Position numbers and translations under genes: made by a program
Shown here: positions 1-9,097 of the stretch, piece after piece
Layout of the letters: each line of letters opens with the position of its first letter
Numbering within the stretch: the first letter of the stretch is position 1
The notes under the pieces: model-generated
Databases searched by the model: none
The model's input: the letters and a program-made list of their open reading frames with translations, nothing else
Told to the model about the DNA's origin: nothing
Assembly: GCF_036352135.1 (NCBI RefSeq)
Contig: NZ_CP143578.1
Coordinates: 434,001 to 498,000 of the forward strand
DNA: 64,000 bases
Direction of reading: 5' to 3'
Origin: Metamycoplasma gateae
GTDB lineage: Bacteria > Bacillota_I > Bacilli_A > Mycoplasmatales > Metamycoplasmataceae

Positions 1-242
1 AAGTTGTCGTTACGTCCTGAAGCTACTTCAACTAGAGCTAGTGCTAAAGTAACAACAGCGAAACCAGCAATTAATCATGTTACAAGTGCTAATGCAATGT
101 TACCTGCTGAATATTCAAGAACTGATTTAGATCTTAGAAATATACCAACACCTATTGTAGCACCGATAACAACAAGAATAGCTGCAAAGAAACCAATTTT
201 TTTCTTTGTGTTCGAAGTAACAACCATTTGTTCTTCGGCCAT
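1..242 (-). CDS. APC-family amino acid permease, N-terminal part
   Basis: The first 80 or so codons of a gene that runs off the left edge of the window. The product starts MAEEQ, then a short polar stretch, then a hydrophobic segment with GATIGVGIF, the glycine-rich motif in the first broken transmembrane helix of amino acid-polyamine-organocation permeases. A second hydrophobic segment follows after a TGA-encoded Trp. The family imports amino acids or polyamines across the membrane, usually by cation symport; the substrate cannot be told from this part. An in-frame ATG lies 15 bases upstream, but an AAAGGAAA ribosome site sits between the two ATGs and decides for the inner one. Confidence 0.8.
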
Positions 243-288
243 AATATTTCCTTTCATATAAATAAAAATAAATAAAATTCGAACTTTA

Positions 289-333
289 GATACATCAACA
301 TCTTATATTTATATGTCCCACAACAGATGTATC
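289..333 (-). promoter_or_regulatory. Inverted repeat in the permease leader
   Basis: GATACATC at 289-296 and its exact complement GATGTATC at 326-333 enclose 29 bases between the permease and the divergent cysteine hydrolase. It could form an RNA hairpin in the permease leader or be a protein site. There is no T-run on the permease side, so it is not a plain terminator. No known motif was recognised. Confidence 0.3.
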
Positions 334-430
334 CAACTAAAATTATATTTTATTTTTTTGAAATGTTAAAATATTCTTATAGTTCCTTTTATTATAAATA
401 AAAGAAATTTCTTGGAGGTTTTTGAATAAT

Positions 431-961
431 ATGAAAAAAATAATATTCGTTGTTGATATGTTGAAAGGTTTTTGTTCAATAGGACCTTTAGCAAGTAAGC
501 ATATTAATGAAATTGTTCCTAACATTGCTAATTTTTTAGAAAAAAATAAAAATGAAAGAGTAATTTTTTTGTGTGATTCTCATTCAAAAAATGATGTCGA
601 AATGGAATCATATCCTCTTCATTGTTTAAATAATACAAAAGAAGCTGAAATAGAAGATTTATTAAAACCATTTGCAAAAGAAATTATTAAGAAAAATACA
701 ACAAATTCATTTTTAGCAATTAAAGATAAGAAAATTTTTGAAGAATATGAAGCTTTTGAAATTATTGGGTGTTGCACTGATATTTGTGTTTTGCAATTTG
801 CTTTAACTTTAAAAACGTATTTAAATTCAATTCATTTAAATAAAGATGTTATTGTTTTTGAAAATTTAGTTGATACTTTTGATTCAGAAAATCATAATCG
901 AAAAGAATATCACAATTTTGCTTTAAAACTAATGGCAAATGGGGGAATAATTATAAAATAA
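431..961 (+). CDS. Cysteine hydrolase (isochorismatase/nicotinamidase-like)
   Basis: A 176-residue protein of the isochorismatase-like fold, which cleaves amide or vinyl-ether bonds with an Asp-Lys-Cys triad. The nucleophile region reads IIGCCTDICVLQFAL, typical of the family's conserved cysteine helix, and the N-terminal strand IIFVVDMLKGF carries the catalytic Asp. The overall length (about 180 residues) fits nicotinamidase-like members, so deamidation of nicotinamide for NAD recycling is possible, but the substrate is not settled. GGAGG at 414-418 favours the ATG at 431 over a TTG at 422, which would be only 3 bases away. The gene stands alone and originally ended in the terminator now split by an IS element. 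Confidence 0.75.
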   Translation: MKKIIFVVDMLKGFCSIGPLASKHINEIVPNIANFLEKNKNERVIFLCDSHSKNDVEMESYPLHCLNNTKEAEIEDLLKPFAKEIIKKNTTNSFLAIKDKKIFEEYEAFEIIGCCTDICVLQFALTLKTYLNSIHLNKDVIVFENLVDTFDSENHNRKEYHNFALKLMANGGIIIK

Positions 962-980
962 AATCAGGAATTTCCTGATT
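962..980 (+). repeat. Left target-site duplication of IS30 copy 1
   Basis: AATCAGGAATTTCCTGATT, a 9-bp stem pair around one base. It is repeated exactly at 2253-2271 on the other side of the element. It starts one base after the first base of the cysteine hydrolase stop codon overhang and is the stem of that gene's terminator. In this left copy the stem runs straight into the IS end (CCTAAA), so it has no T-tract. Confidence 0.9.
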
Positions 981-2252
981 CCTAAATTGAAAATTCAAGT
1001 GCAACACGTTTAAAGTAAAATTTAGATGTGGAACTTGAATTTTTTATATTAATTAAAAAAGAAAAAGTTCCATTGGAACGGAACGGAACTCATATGAATT
1101 ATACAATAAAAAAATATAACCATTTAACAGATAATGAAAGAATAATTATTGAAAATTATTTAAAGTTAAATTATTCCCTTCGTAGGATTTCGAGATTAAT
1201 CGAGCGAAGTGTTTCGACCCTAAGTAGAGAAATAAAGAGGAATACAAATAGTTTCGGAACTTATGAATTTAAACACGCTAGTTTAAAAACAAGAGAAAGA
1301 TCAAGACATAAGTATTATTTTAAATTCGTGGATAACCAAAAATTCAAAAATTTTTCTAACGCTTTTTTACAAAAATATGACAAAAAGTTTTTTGGTATAA
1401 AGTCAACATATAATTTTATAAAAACTAGCACAAAACACTGTTGTCCTTCTTTAAGAACGGTTTTTAATTGAATAAACACTAATAATTGAGTTATAAAAAA
1501 GTACGATAAATTAAGACAATATTATAAAAAAGGTGGTAAAAGAACAGCATCCGTAATAAAACGGCTTGTAAAATCTGCTGATTATGTTTTTCCAATATGA
1601 ACTAGACCTAAATCTATAGATTTAAGACTTGAATTTGGACACTGAGAAGCAGATCTAGTTTTAGGAAAAAGAGCCAATGGATATAATAATGTTTTAACCT
1701 TAACTGAAAGAAAAACAAGAATAGGGTTTGCAAAAATAATACAAAGCAAATCACCAAATATAATTAATTCAGAGTTAAAAAAGATTATAAGAGATAATGA
1801 ATTAGAAGTAAAAACAATAACAGTAGACAATGGTATTGAATTTGAAAAAATAGGTATTTTAGCCAGATGATTAAATATAAAGATTTATAGAGCTGAACCT
1901 TATGCATCTTTTCAAAGAGGCTCAAATGAACATTGAAATGGAATTTTGAGAAGAGAATTCAAAAAAGGTTTTAACTTTAATACTATAACTCAAGAAAAAC
2001 TTGACTCAGTTGTTAACCAAATAAATAATATGACGCGGGAAATATTAAATTGGAAGACACCATTACAAACCTATTTAGAATATATTAAATAATTATTATT
2101 AACAAAAATTAACATAATAAAATTATGCTTATCTTCATTTGAAAAAATGAATATTTTCTATTTACTTTTTTTGATTTATTAATTTTAAAAAAATAAAATG
2201 TATAATAAAAAAAGCCCAAGGCATTGTGTTGCACTTGAACCTTCTCTTTGGG
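981..2252 (+). mobile_element. IS30-family insertion sequence, copy 1 (IS1630-like)
   Basis: A complete 1272-bp element. The ends are imperfect inverted repeats of about 27 bp: the left end starts CCTAAATTGAAAATTCAAG and the complement of the right end starts CCCAAAGAGAAGGTTCAAG; both continue TGCAACAC. It encodes one DDE transposase and is flanked by a 19-bp direct repeat that is itself a palindrome. A second copy lies at 61081-62347 in the same orientation. The two differ by a 5-bp GGAAC duplication (here) and about five single bases. IS1630 of M. fermentans is known to target and duplicate inverted repeats in this way, hence the IS1630-like label. Confidence 0.95.
1094..2092 (+). CDS. IS30-family transposase, copy 1
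   Basis: A 332-residue DDE transposase that cuts and joins the element ends. The N-terminus holds the IS30 helix-turn-helix (LTDNERIIIENYLKLNYSLR, then RISRLIERSVSTLSREIKR). The catalytic core shows D in GHWEADLVLG, D in ITVDNGIEF and E in SNEHWNGILRREFKKG, all in usual IS30 order. Five or more TGA codons are read as Trp. An upstream in-frame GTG at 1028 would lengthen the ORF, but that frame is broken in copy 2 by a 5-bp difference, so the ATG at 1094 shared by both copies is the start. No strong Shine-Dalgarno site precedes it. It looks intact. Confidence 0.93.
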
Positions 2253-2276
2253 AATCAGGAATTTCCTGATTTTTTC
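2253..2276 (+). terminator. Right target-site duplication with intact terminator
   Basis: Second copy of the 19-bp palindrome (2253-2271), here followed by a run of T. This is the original terminator of the cysteine hydrolase. After insertion it sits downstream of the transposase and can stop its transcript. Confidence 0.85.
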
Positions 2277-2290
2277 ATTGTTATATGATA

Positions 2291-2380
2291 TGGCGGGCAA
2301 TAAGGGATTTGAACCCTTGCGAGCTATTAACTCCTAACAATTTTCGAGACTGTCCCCTTAAGCCACTTGGGTAATTGCCC
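2291..2380 (-). tRNA. tRNA-Ser (anticodon CGA)
   Basis: Read on the minus strand, the 7-bp acceptor stem GGGCAAT pairs with ATTGCCC, followed by discriminator G and an encoded CCA. The D arm has CCC/GGG, the anticodon stem ACAGT pairs with ATTGT around loop CTCGAAA, giving anticodon CGA (complement at 2344-2346). A long variable arm (GAG/CTC stem) and a TTCAAAT T-loop follow. The long variable arm, the G discriminator and the anticodon identify a serine tRNA that reads UCG. Confidence 0.93.
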
Positions 2381-2431
2381 ATTTTTAATTTATTTCTTTA
2401 CTTAAAAACAAATTATAAACTAAATAATAAA

Positions 2432-2462
2432 AAAGTTTAAGCCTTAAAAAAACTTAAACTTT
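2432..2462 (-). terminator. Terminator after the methyltransferase pseudogene
   Basis: AAAGTTTAAG and CTTAAACTTT form a 10-bp stem, followed on the minus strand by a T-run. It overlaps the stop codon of the methyltransferase pseudogene. Confidence 0.7.
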
Positions 2463-3539
2463 ATTTTTTGTATTTCTGTATTCTTTTCTAATATCATCAA
2501 TTAATATAAATTTATCGTTTTGCTTCACATATAGATGGTTAAAGCCATTTACTCTATTTTTTTTATTCAACATCTTAGTTGCTATCGAATGCATAGATTC
2601 AGTTTCACCTTCATATAATAAATATCCTTTTTCGTTTACTAAAACTGCTTGATTATTATTTTTAATATTATAAAAAATTTCATTTATGCTAAATAATTTT
2701 TTTTCAACCATTTCTTTGAAGCTAATTTTTAGTTGTTTAATGTCAAAAACTGCTTTTTCAATATCTCCAAAATGAGACCGTACATTCTCTAATCTTTTTA
2801 ATCCATATTCAATATATTTATTTTCTTTTTCAATCATTAAAAAATTTCTATTAGTTTTTTTAGCTATATATGCAGTAGTCATAGTACCTCCAAACGGATC
2901 TAATATTAGATCATTTGGGTTTGTAAATAAAGTAATTATTCTATACAATAATGCTTCTGGCTTTTGGGTGTTATGCAATTTTTTGTTTTGATCATCTTTA
3001 ATTCTTTCCTTACTTGAACAAACAGGGAAAGTTTAAATGCATCCCATTTGTTTTCCGCCATTTATATATTTTTGCAGTTTTATAATGGAAAGTAAATTTT
3101 GAACTCTTAGACTTTTTAGCTCATAAAATTGTCTCATGGCTATTGTTCAATCTAGTTCCACCAAAGTTGGGAGTAGGATTGCTTTTTTTCAAACAATATC
3201 ATTAATCACTCAGTAACCTAATTCTCTTAGAATGTTACCTATCTCATAAAACTGATTGCATACCGGCAATAATGCAAATCGACCGTCTTTTTTTAATGTT
3301 CTTCTAACCTCATTCAATGATTGTCTTGTTCATTCTTTATATTCCTCAAAAGAATTAAATTTATCTCACTCATCATTGCAACCTAAAAATTCTTCTCCTT
3401 CAACACGATATAACTTTTTATTATTATCAATTTGCATAAAATAAGGAGGGTTTGCAAAACAAAAATCAAAAGTTTCATTTGGAACTTTTTTTAACACTTC
3501 AATATAATCACCTTGAATTATTTTATTTTTTATATCCAT
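2454..3539 (-). pseudogene. Broken HinfI-like (GANTC-type) adenine DNA methyltransferase
   Basis: A beta-class N6-adenine methyltransferase in pieces. The N-terminus has the catalytic motif NPPYFM, and the C-terminus has the AdoMet region ILDPFGGTMTTAYIA after HNTQKPEALLYRII. The order and wording match my memory of the HinfI enzyme closely, so GANTC is the likely site. Three lesions are visible: a lost A in the A-run after DIVW (about 3186) shifts the frame; an extra A near 3072 restores it; and a TAA at about 3026 stands where the family has Trp before TFPVCS, so a Trp TGA has become TAA. The glycine normally in DPFxGTGTT is Met. The ATG at 3539 overlaps the end of the nuclease pseudogene. 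It is unlikely to make an active enzyme. Confidence 0.85.
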
Positions 3540-4366
3540 TTTGCTCCTTTATTTTTTCTCTTATTTGTTTTGCTTTTTCTAAATTATTTCCATCTGAAAA
3601 AAGTTCGTTTCTTAAAATTTTGTATATATCTAAGTTTGAATTTAATTTAATTCAATGTTTTTCAGAAAGTTTAGATAAAGCATTTAAAATTTCTTTGCTT
3701 TGATCAAAACTAGGTATATTTATTTCATTATATGCATTATTTTTTTATATTCTAAAAGTAAAGATAACAACTCATTTCACACCTGTTTTCCTTTCTAAAA
3801 GTTTTTAAAAACTCTTTCCCGTAAAATAAGCACGTGCTCACATTCTTAATATTTATATCATTTAATTTTGTTGAATGAAATTTTTATTTTATTAAATGCA
3901 TCATCAACAAACCACATTATTCCATTTATATGAACATCTTGATATATCGAGCTTAATAATTTTAATTTATTATAAAAATTTAGAAATGGTCTTTGTTTTT
4001 TTGTACTATCATGATCGTCTCTTATTTTCATTTCAACAAGATAAATCTTTTTGTCATTTACTTTAAATAAAAGATCAGCTTTTAATGTGTGTTCTAAGTC
4101 TTTTGTTGATATATCATTTGGTAATATTTGAAATCCCAATTTTTTAATATATTTAGTAATTAATTTTTCAATAATGTTTCCAAACTTTATTTCTCTACTT
4201 TGGGAAATATTTTGTATTAATTTAATTTTAGGGCTCGATAATCTAAAGGCCCACAATATCCGTTCGGATTGTTAATTATATTTTCTAATAATTTAATATA
4301 AAAATCTTCTTTATTATCTACTGAGTCTATTATTAGGTTACAAAATTCATCGTATGTTATTATCAC
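3523..4366 (-). pseudogene. Broken HinfI-like type II restriction endonuclease
   Basis: Partner of the methyltransferase, disrupted by several frameshifts. Readable parts in order: YDEFCNLIIDSVDNKEDFY; then KLIQNISQSREIKFGNII; the PD-(D/E)XK core with KADLLF and YLVEMKIRDDHDSTKK; then a tail through LFYGKEFLKTFRKEN, NELLSLLLEYKK and DIYKILRNELFSDGN to the methyltransferase start. One T is missing in the T-run near 4241, one A is extra near 3875, and single bases are missing near 3794 and 3746. The probable start is GTG at 4366 behind AGAGGT. DDHDSTKK is the strongest family clue. Without a methyltransferase this nuclease would be lethal if repaired alone. Confidence 0.8.
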
Positions 4367-4410
4367 TTAGACCTCTTTAATTGAAATTAAATTTAATAAA
4401 AATTAAACAA

Positions 4411-4436
4411 AAAAGTTATGCATTAAACATAACTTT
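4411..4436 (-). terminator. Terminator of the rlmH operon
   Basis: AAAGTTATG and CATAACTTT make a 9-bp stem with a 7-base loop, followed on the minus strand by T residues. It ends the nusA-to-rlmH gene run. Confidence 0.75.
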
Positions 4437-4437
4437 G

Positions 4438-4869
4438 TTATTTATGGTATTTTATATTTTTTTTAATTGCAAGACCTCTATAAATTTGTTCAATTAACAT
4501 TAAGCGGAACATTTGATGTGGAAATGTCATTTTAGAAAATGAAATTTTATTACTAAACTTACTTTCATCAACTCCATTTGATCCACCGATAACAAACGTT
4601 AAATTATCTTCGATAAAAAGGTCAGAAAATTCTTCGCTAGTCATTTGTTTTCCTTGTAATGATAAATATATAATTTTTGAATTTTTAGGTATTTTGTTTA
4701 GAATTAATTCAGTTTCTTTTGCTATTTTTAAATCAATATTATCATTAACAATTTCTTTTATTTCAATTAAATTAATTGTTGCTAAGTGATTTATTTTTTT
4801 TAAATAATTGTCATATATTTTTTTATTATCTAACGTAAGTGAACCTACAGCTATTAAATTTATTTTCAT
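4438..4869 (-). CDS. rlmH: 23S rRNA pseudouridine(1915) N3-methyltransferase RlmH
   Basis: A 143-residue SPOUT-class methyltransferase that methylates pseudouridine 1915 in helix 69 of 23S rRNA on assembled ribosomes, using AdoMet. The C-terminal half has the signature FVIGGSNGVDES for AdoMet binding in the knot and MTFPHQMFRLMLIEQIYRGL, ending in YHK as in nearly all RlmH proteins. Length is close to the usual 155. It follows mnmG by five bases and is the last gene of a translation-related minus-strand run. Confidence 0.93.
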   Translation of the reverse strand: MKINLIAVGSLTLDNKKIYDNYLKKINHLATINLIEIKEIVNDNIDLKIAKETELILNKIPKNSKIIYLSLQGKQMTSEEFSDLFIEDNLTFVIGGSNGVDESKFSNKISFSKMTFPHQMFRLMLIEQIYRGLAIKKNIKYHK

Positions 4870-4874
4870 AAAAA

Positions 4875-6701
4875 TTATTTTTTTCTATTATTTAAATAAA
4901 ACATTAGCATTTGAATATCTGCTGGGTTAATCCCACTAATACGTGTTGCCTGTCCAATTGTTGTAGGTCTTATTTTTTCTAGTTTTTGTCTTGCTTCGGT
5001 AGCTAAATTTTCAACCTCATTATAATTAATATCTTCAGGTAATTTTAGATTTTCTAATCTAACCATTTTTTCAGCAGCTGTTTCTTGTTTCTTTAAATAA
5101 CCATATAATCTAACTTGAATTGTTATTTCATTTATATATGGATAATCTTCTCCTAAGATATCCTTTGGATTAACAGCAGGATTAGATAATAATTTTAAAT
5201 ATGATTGACCATTTGAAACATTGTATTTAATTCCAATATCACTTTTTGATGAAACATATTTATTTTTTAATTCTTCTATTTTATTTTGAATATTTTCATA
5301 TTTTTTATTTACAGCTTCATATTCTTCAATAGAAATCATTTTATTATCATAAGCGTATTTAGATAATCTTTCATCTACATTATCATTTCTTAGAAGCAAT
5401 CTATATTCAGCTCTACTAGTTAGCATACGGTATGGTTCAGCTGTACCTTTTGTAACAATATCATCGATTAAAACACCGATATAACCATCACTTCTTTTAA
5501 TTTCTAATGATGGAAGATTTTCTATTTTATTAGCTGCGTTAATACCAGCTATTAATCCCTGAGCCGCAGCTTCTTCATATCCACTAGTTCCATTTGGTTG
5601 GCCTGCTGAAAAAAAGTTTTCAATAATTTTAGATTCTAATGATTTATATAGATTTAATGGATTTATTGCATCATATTCTATAGCATATCCATACTTTTGA
5701 ATTCTTGCGTTTTCTAAACCTGGTACTGATCTAATCATTTCATCTTGTACATCTATAGGCATTGATGTTGATAAGCCATTAATATACATAATATCTCCAC
5801 GAGCAGTTTCAGGTTCAAAAAATACGTGGTGAGTTTCTTTGTCTTGGAATCTTACAATTTTATCTTCAATGCTAGGGCAATATCTTGGACCAACGCCTAT
5901 GATAATTCCTGAATAAAGTGAGCTTTTATCTAAATTTTTTAAAACTATTTCTTTTGTTTTAGCAGTAGTATGAGTTAAAAAACAAGAGGTTTGTTCATCT
6001 AATTTAATGTTTGTTTTAGATGAAAAACATAATTCAGTTTTATCTAATAATTCTTTTTCTACCTTTGAAAAGTCAATACTATCAGTATAAATACGGCATG
6101 GAGTACCAGTTTTTAATCTTTGTAACTCAAAACCATATTTTTTCAAATTTTTAGATAGTATTGAACTATTTTTCTCGCCATCTGGACCATCATTTTTAAT
6201 GTCTGTTCCTCTTAGAATTCTTGAGTTCATATAAACCCCAGTAGTCATAACTGTGGCTTTTGAATATAGTTTACCATGTTGAGCCGTTTCAACACCAATG
6301 CATTTTTTATCTTCAACTATTAAATCTAAAACTTCATCTTCGATAAGAGTTACATTTTTTTTGCTTTTAACGGCTTTAAAAATAATATCTGAATATTTAT
6401 CTTTATCAATTTGTGCTCTTAAAGATCAAACAGCAGGACCTTTTGAAGTATTTAACATCTTTATTTGTATCATTGCTTCATCAGCAAAAATGCCCTGAAC
6501 TCCTCCAAGGGCATCGATTTCTCGGGTAATAATTCCTTTTGCAGAACCCCCAATTGAAGGGTTGCAAGGCAACATTGCTAATTTATCTTTATTTAATGTT
6601 ATTAAGGCTACATTTAAATTTCTTTTTGCTAGTGAAAAAGTTGCTTCGATTCCGGCATGACCGCCACCTATAACAATAGCATCATACTGGTTATTAATCA
6701 T
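4875..6701 (-). CDS. mnmG: tRNA uridine-34 carboxymethylaminomethyl enzyme MnmG
   Basis: A 608-residue FAD protein (also called GidA). With MnmE it adds the carboxymethylaminomethyl group to U34 of tRNAs reading split codon boxes. The N-terminal FAD site reads [13 protein letters not shown] (about residues 8-20), followed by [12 protein letters not shown] and REIDALGG, all classic for the family. The C-terminal part has [18 protein letters not shown] and the helical MnmE-binding end with ISGINPADI. Length fits the usual 620. TGA codons encode Trp or replace it. The ATG lies six bases after the rbfA stop and has no strong Shine-Dalgarno site, so translation may be coupled. Confidence 0.95.
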
Positions 6702-6706
6702 TTTAA

Positions 6707-7033
6707 TTATTTAATCTCTTTTAAAATTTTTTCAATTCTCGCGGCTTCTGGTTCAACTGTATCAATTAAAAATACTAATTCAGGTAGCTTTTTGTATTTT
6801 CAGCTTTTTGCTACTACTGAGCGAATGTATGGGGTCATTGAAGTCACTTTGTCAAAGTATCTTTCTTTATCCTTAAATAAAGTAATATATACTTTGGCGT
6901 GTGAACCATCATTTGATAAAATAACGTCATTAATTGCGATATTTGTTACATCAAAATCTTTTAATTCAAAAAAACTATTTCCAATTAATTCTAATAATAA
7001 TTGGGTTTTTCTTTCGTGCATAATTGTGTTCAT
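6707..7033 (-). CDS. rbfA: Ribosome-binding factor A
   Basis: A 108-residue KH-like protein that helps mature the 30S subunit near helix 1 of 16S rRNA. The N-terminus has [13 protein letters not shown] and the centre has [15 protein letters not shown], matching the VSxDLxxAKVYVS region of RbfA. A TGA-encoded Trp follows at VVAKSW and the protein ends shortly afterwards. The ATG at 7033 overlaps the last codons of infB, so the two are translationally linked, as in many bacteria. Confidence 0.88.
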
Positions 7034-7034
7034 A

Positions 7035-8840
7035 TTAAACTAATACATCCTCATAAAATTTTAATTCATCATCTACTTCTATTTTATCAAAATCTTTAAC
7101 GTGAGTACCAAAATCGAAACCTTTTTCTACTACCTTAACATCATTTTTTTCTCTTTTTAAAGAACTTATTGATCCTTTAAAAATGCTTTTGCCTCTTCTA
7201 AAAACTTCAACTTTACAAAATTCTTTTGCAGAACCTTCAAGCATTTTACATCCAGCAATTGTTCCAACTTTTGAATAGAAAAATAATTGTATAACTGTTG
7301 CCAATCCAATTTGTTTTTCTTCATAAACTGGTTCTTTTAATGTATTAATAATTGATTCTAATTCTTCAACTATTTTATAAATAATATTGTGTGAAGCAAT
7401 TTTAATTTTTTTATTCTCTGCTAGTTTTTTAATTTCACTTGAAATATTAATATTAAATAAATAAATTCTTGAATTTGATGCTTCAGCAAGTAATAAATCA
7501 GCTTTTGTTAATTCTCCTGCTGTTGCTCTTATAACATTAACTGAAATTTCATCATTTTTAATTTTTAAAAGTGTTTGTTTGATTGCTTCAGCAGTCCCTT
7601 GAACGTCAGTTTTTATAATGATATTCAAAGTTTTTTGTCCATCTTTTATCGAAAAAGAATTTTTCTCACTCAATTCTCTTTGTTTATTAATAAATGATTT
7701 TTCTTCAGCTAATTTTTTAGCAAATTTTTCATCACTTATAACAATGAATCTATCTCCTGATAAAGGATTTTTATTCAAACCTGTTATAACACAAGGTGTT
7801 CCTGGTAAAACTTTTTGTAATGGTTTGCCATCAACTGAGGTTAAACTTCTAATATTTCCATATTGCCCACCAGCAACAATGAAATCTCTAGGTAATAAGG
7901 TTCCATTCTCCACAATGATAGTAGAAACGACACCTCTTCCTTTGTCAATTTTAGATTCAATAACTGTTCCAAATGGATCACGGTTTAAATTAGCTTTTAA
8001 ATCAAGTAAATCAGATTGTAAGAATATTGATTCTAAAAGTAAATCAATATTTTCATTTTGCATAGCTGATCCATAAATAAATTGGTTTTGTCCTCCTCAT
8101 TCTTCACAAACTATATCATGCTCACTTAATTGACTTTTTACTTTTTCAGGATCAGCGCCTGGTTTGTCCATTTTATTTACAAAAACAATGATAGGAACAT
8201 TAGCAGCTTTTGCGTGGTCAATGGCCTCAATTGTTTGAGGTTTAACACCATCGTCAGCTGCGACTACAATAATAACTATATCTGTAACTTTTGCACCTCT
8301 AGAACGCATTTCTGTAAATGCCTCATGTCCAGGTGTATCAAGAAAAGTAATTTTACGTCCGTTATATTCAACTTGATATGCGCCAGTGTGTTGTGTTATT
8401 CCTCCAAACTCAGATGCTAAAATATTACTTTTTCTTATCTGATCAATTAAAGTTGTTTTACCATGATCAACGTGTCCCATTATTGTTACAATTGGAGGAC
8501 GTGTAAATAAGTCGTTTGGGTCATTAGTAATTTCTAATTTATCAAATAAATTATCAGCATCAACAGTTTCTTCTTTTCTAAAATCAAGATCATAATTTAA
8601 ACATAATTCAGCTATTTCCTCTTCATTTAAAAAAGTATTGATAGTTTTCATAACACCTTTTTTAAAATAATAAGTCAAAATATTAGCTGCTGTTTTATTA
8701 ATTTTATTACTAAATTCACCAACTGTTAGAGGGCCACTAAAAATAAATACACCATCTTGAACTTTTGTTTCGACAACATTTAGTTTTTCTTTAATGTTGT
8801 CTACATTTGATGTTCTTTTATTGTTTTTTTGCTTACCCAT
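7035..8840 (-). CDS. infB: Translation initiation factor IF-2
   Basis: A 601-residue GTPase that delivers fMet-tRNA to the 30S subunit and promotes subunit joining. The G domain shows [16 protein letters not shown] (P-loop), [13 protein letters not shown] (switch I), [10 protein letters not shown] (switch II) and [15 protein letters not shown] Trp follows HDIVCEE. Domain II, the linker helix and the C-terminal fMet-tRNA domain follow. The N-terminal extension is short, about 115 residues before the G domain, as in other mollicutes. The start at 8840 overlaps the end of ylxR by 40 bases. It is part of the nusA-ylxR-infB-rbfA order known from Firmicutes. Confidence 0.96.
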
Positions 8841-9097
8841 TCTTCCACCTCTTTTCTTAACTTTTCATATATTGGTTCATCAATTTTTTGCCTGAAAGCT
8901 TTGTTTAATAAGTGTTTTTTGAATAATGAATTAATTTGGTCTGGATTATCTAGACAATACGTTCCTCTCCCTTTTAATTCAATATTTGGATCAAAATAAA
9001 AATTATTATTTATTTTTGCAAATCTAATTAGTTGAGATACAGGATAAATTTTTCCATCAACTATAGACTTACGAGAATATTTTTTATCAATCTTCAT
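8801..9097 (-). CDS. ylxR: YlxR-family RNA-binding protein
   Basis: A 98-residue DUF448/YlxR protein. The family hallmark GRGTYCL is present, after [16 protein letters not shown], and the N-terminal SRKSI corresponds to the RxC region with its cysteines lost. YlxR proteins sit between nusA and infB in Firmicutes; reported roles include binding the RNase P protein, but the function here is inference from position. It overlaps nusA by 14 bases and infB by 40, the tightest packing in the operon. Confidence 0.85.
   Translation of the reverse strand: MKIDKKYSRKSIVDGKIYPVSQLIRFAKINNNFYFDPNIELKGRGTYCLDNPDQINSLFKKHLLNKAFRQKIDEPIYEKLRKEVEEWVSKKTIKEHQM

Noticed and set aside
4-261. 85-codon plus-strand ORF at the left edge
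   Set aside because: It is antisense to the permease start, which has the GATIGVGIF motif and a ribosome site.
1028-1093. Upstream extension of the transposase in IS copy 1
   Set aside because: The frame is not open in the near-identical copy 2 because of a 5-bp difference.
7618-8076. 152-codon plus-strand ORF inside infB
   Set aside because: It lies opposite the well-matched IF-2 GTPase gene; its composition follows from the antisense frame and it has no ribosome site.
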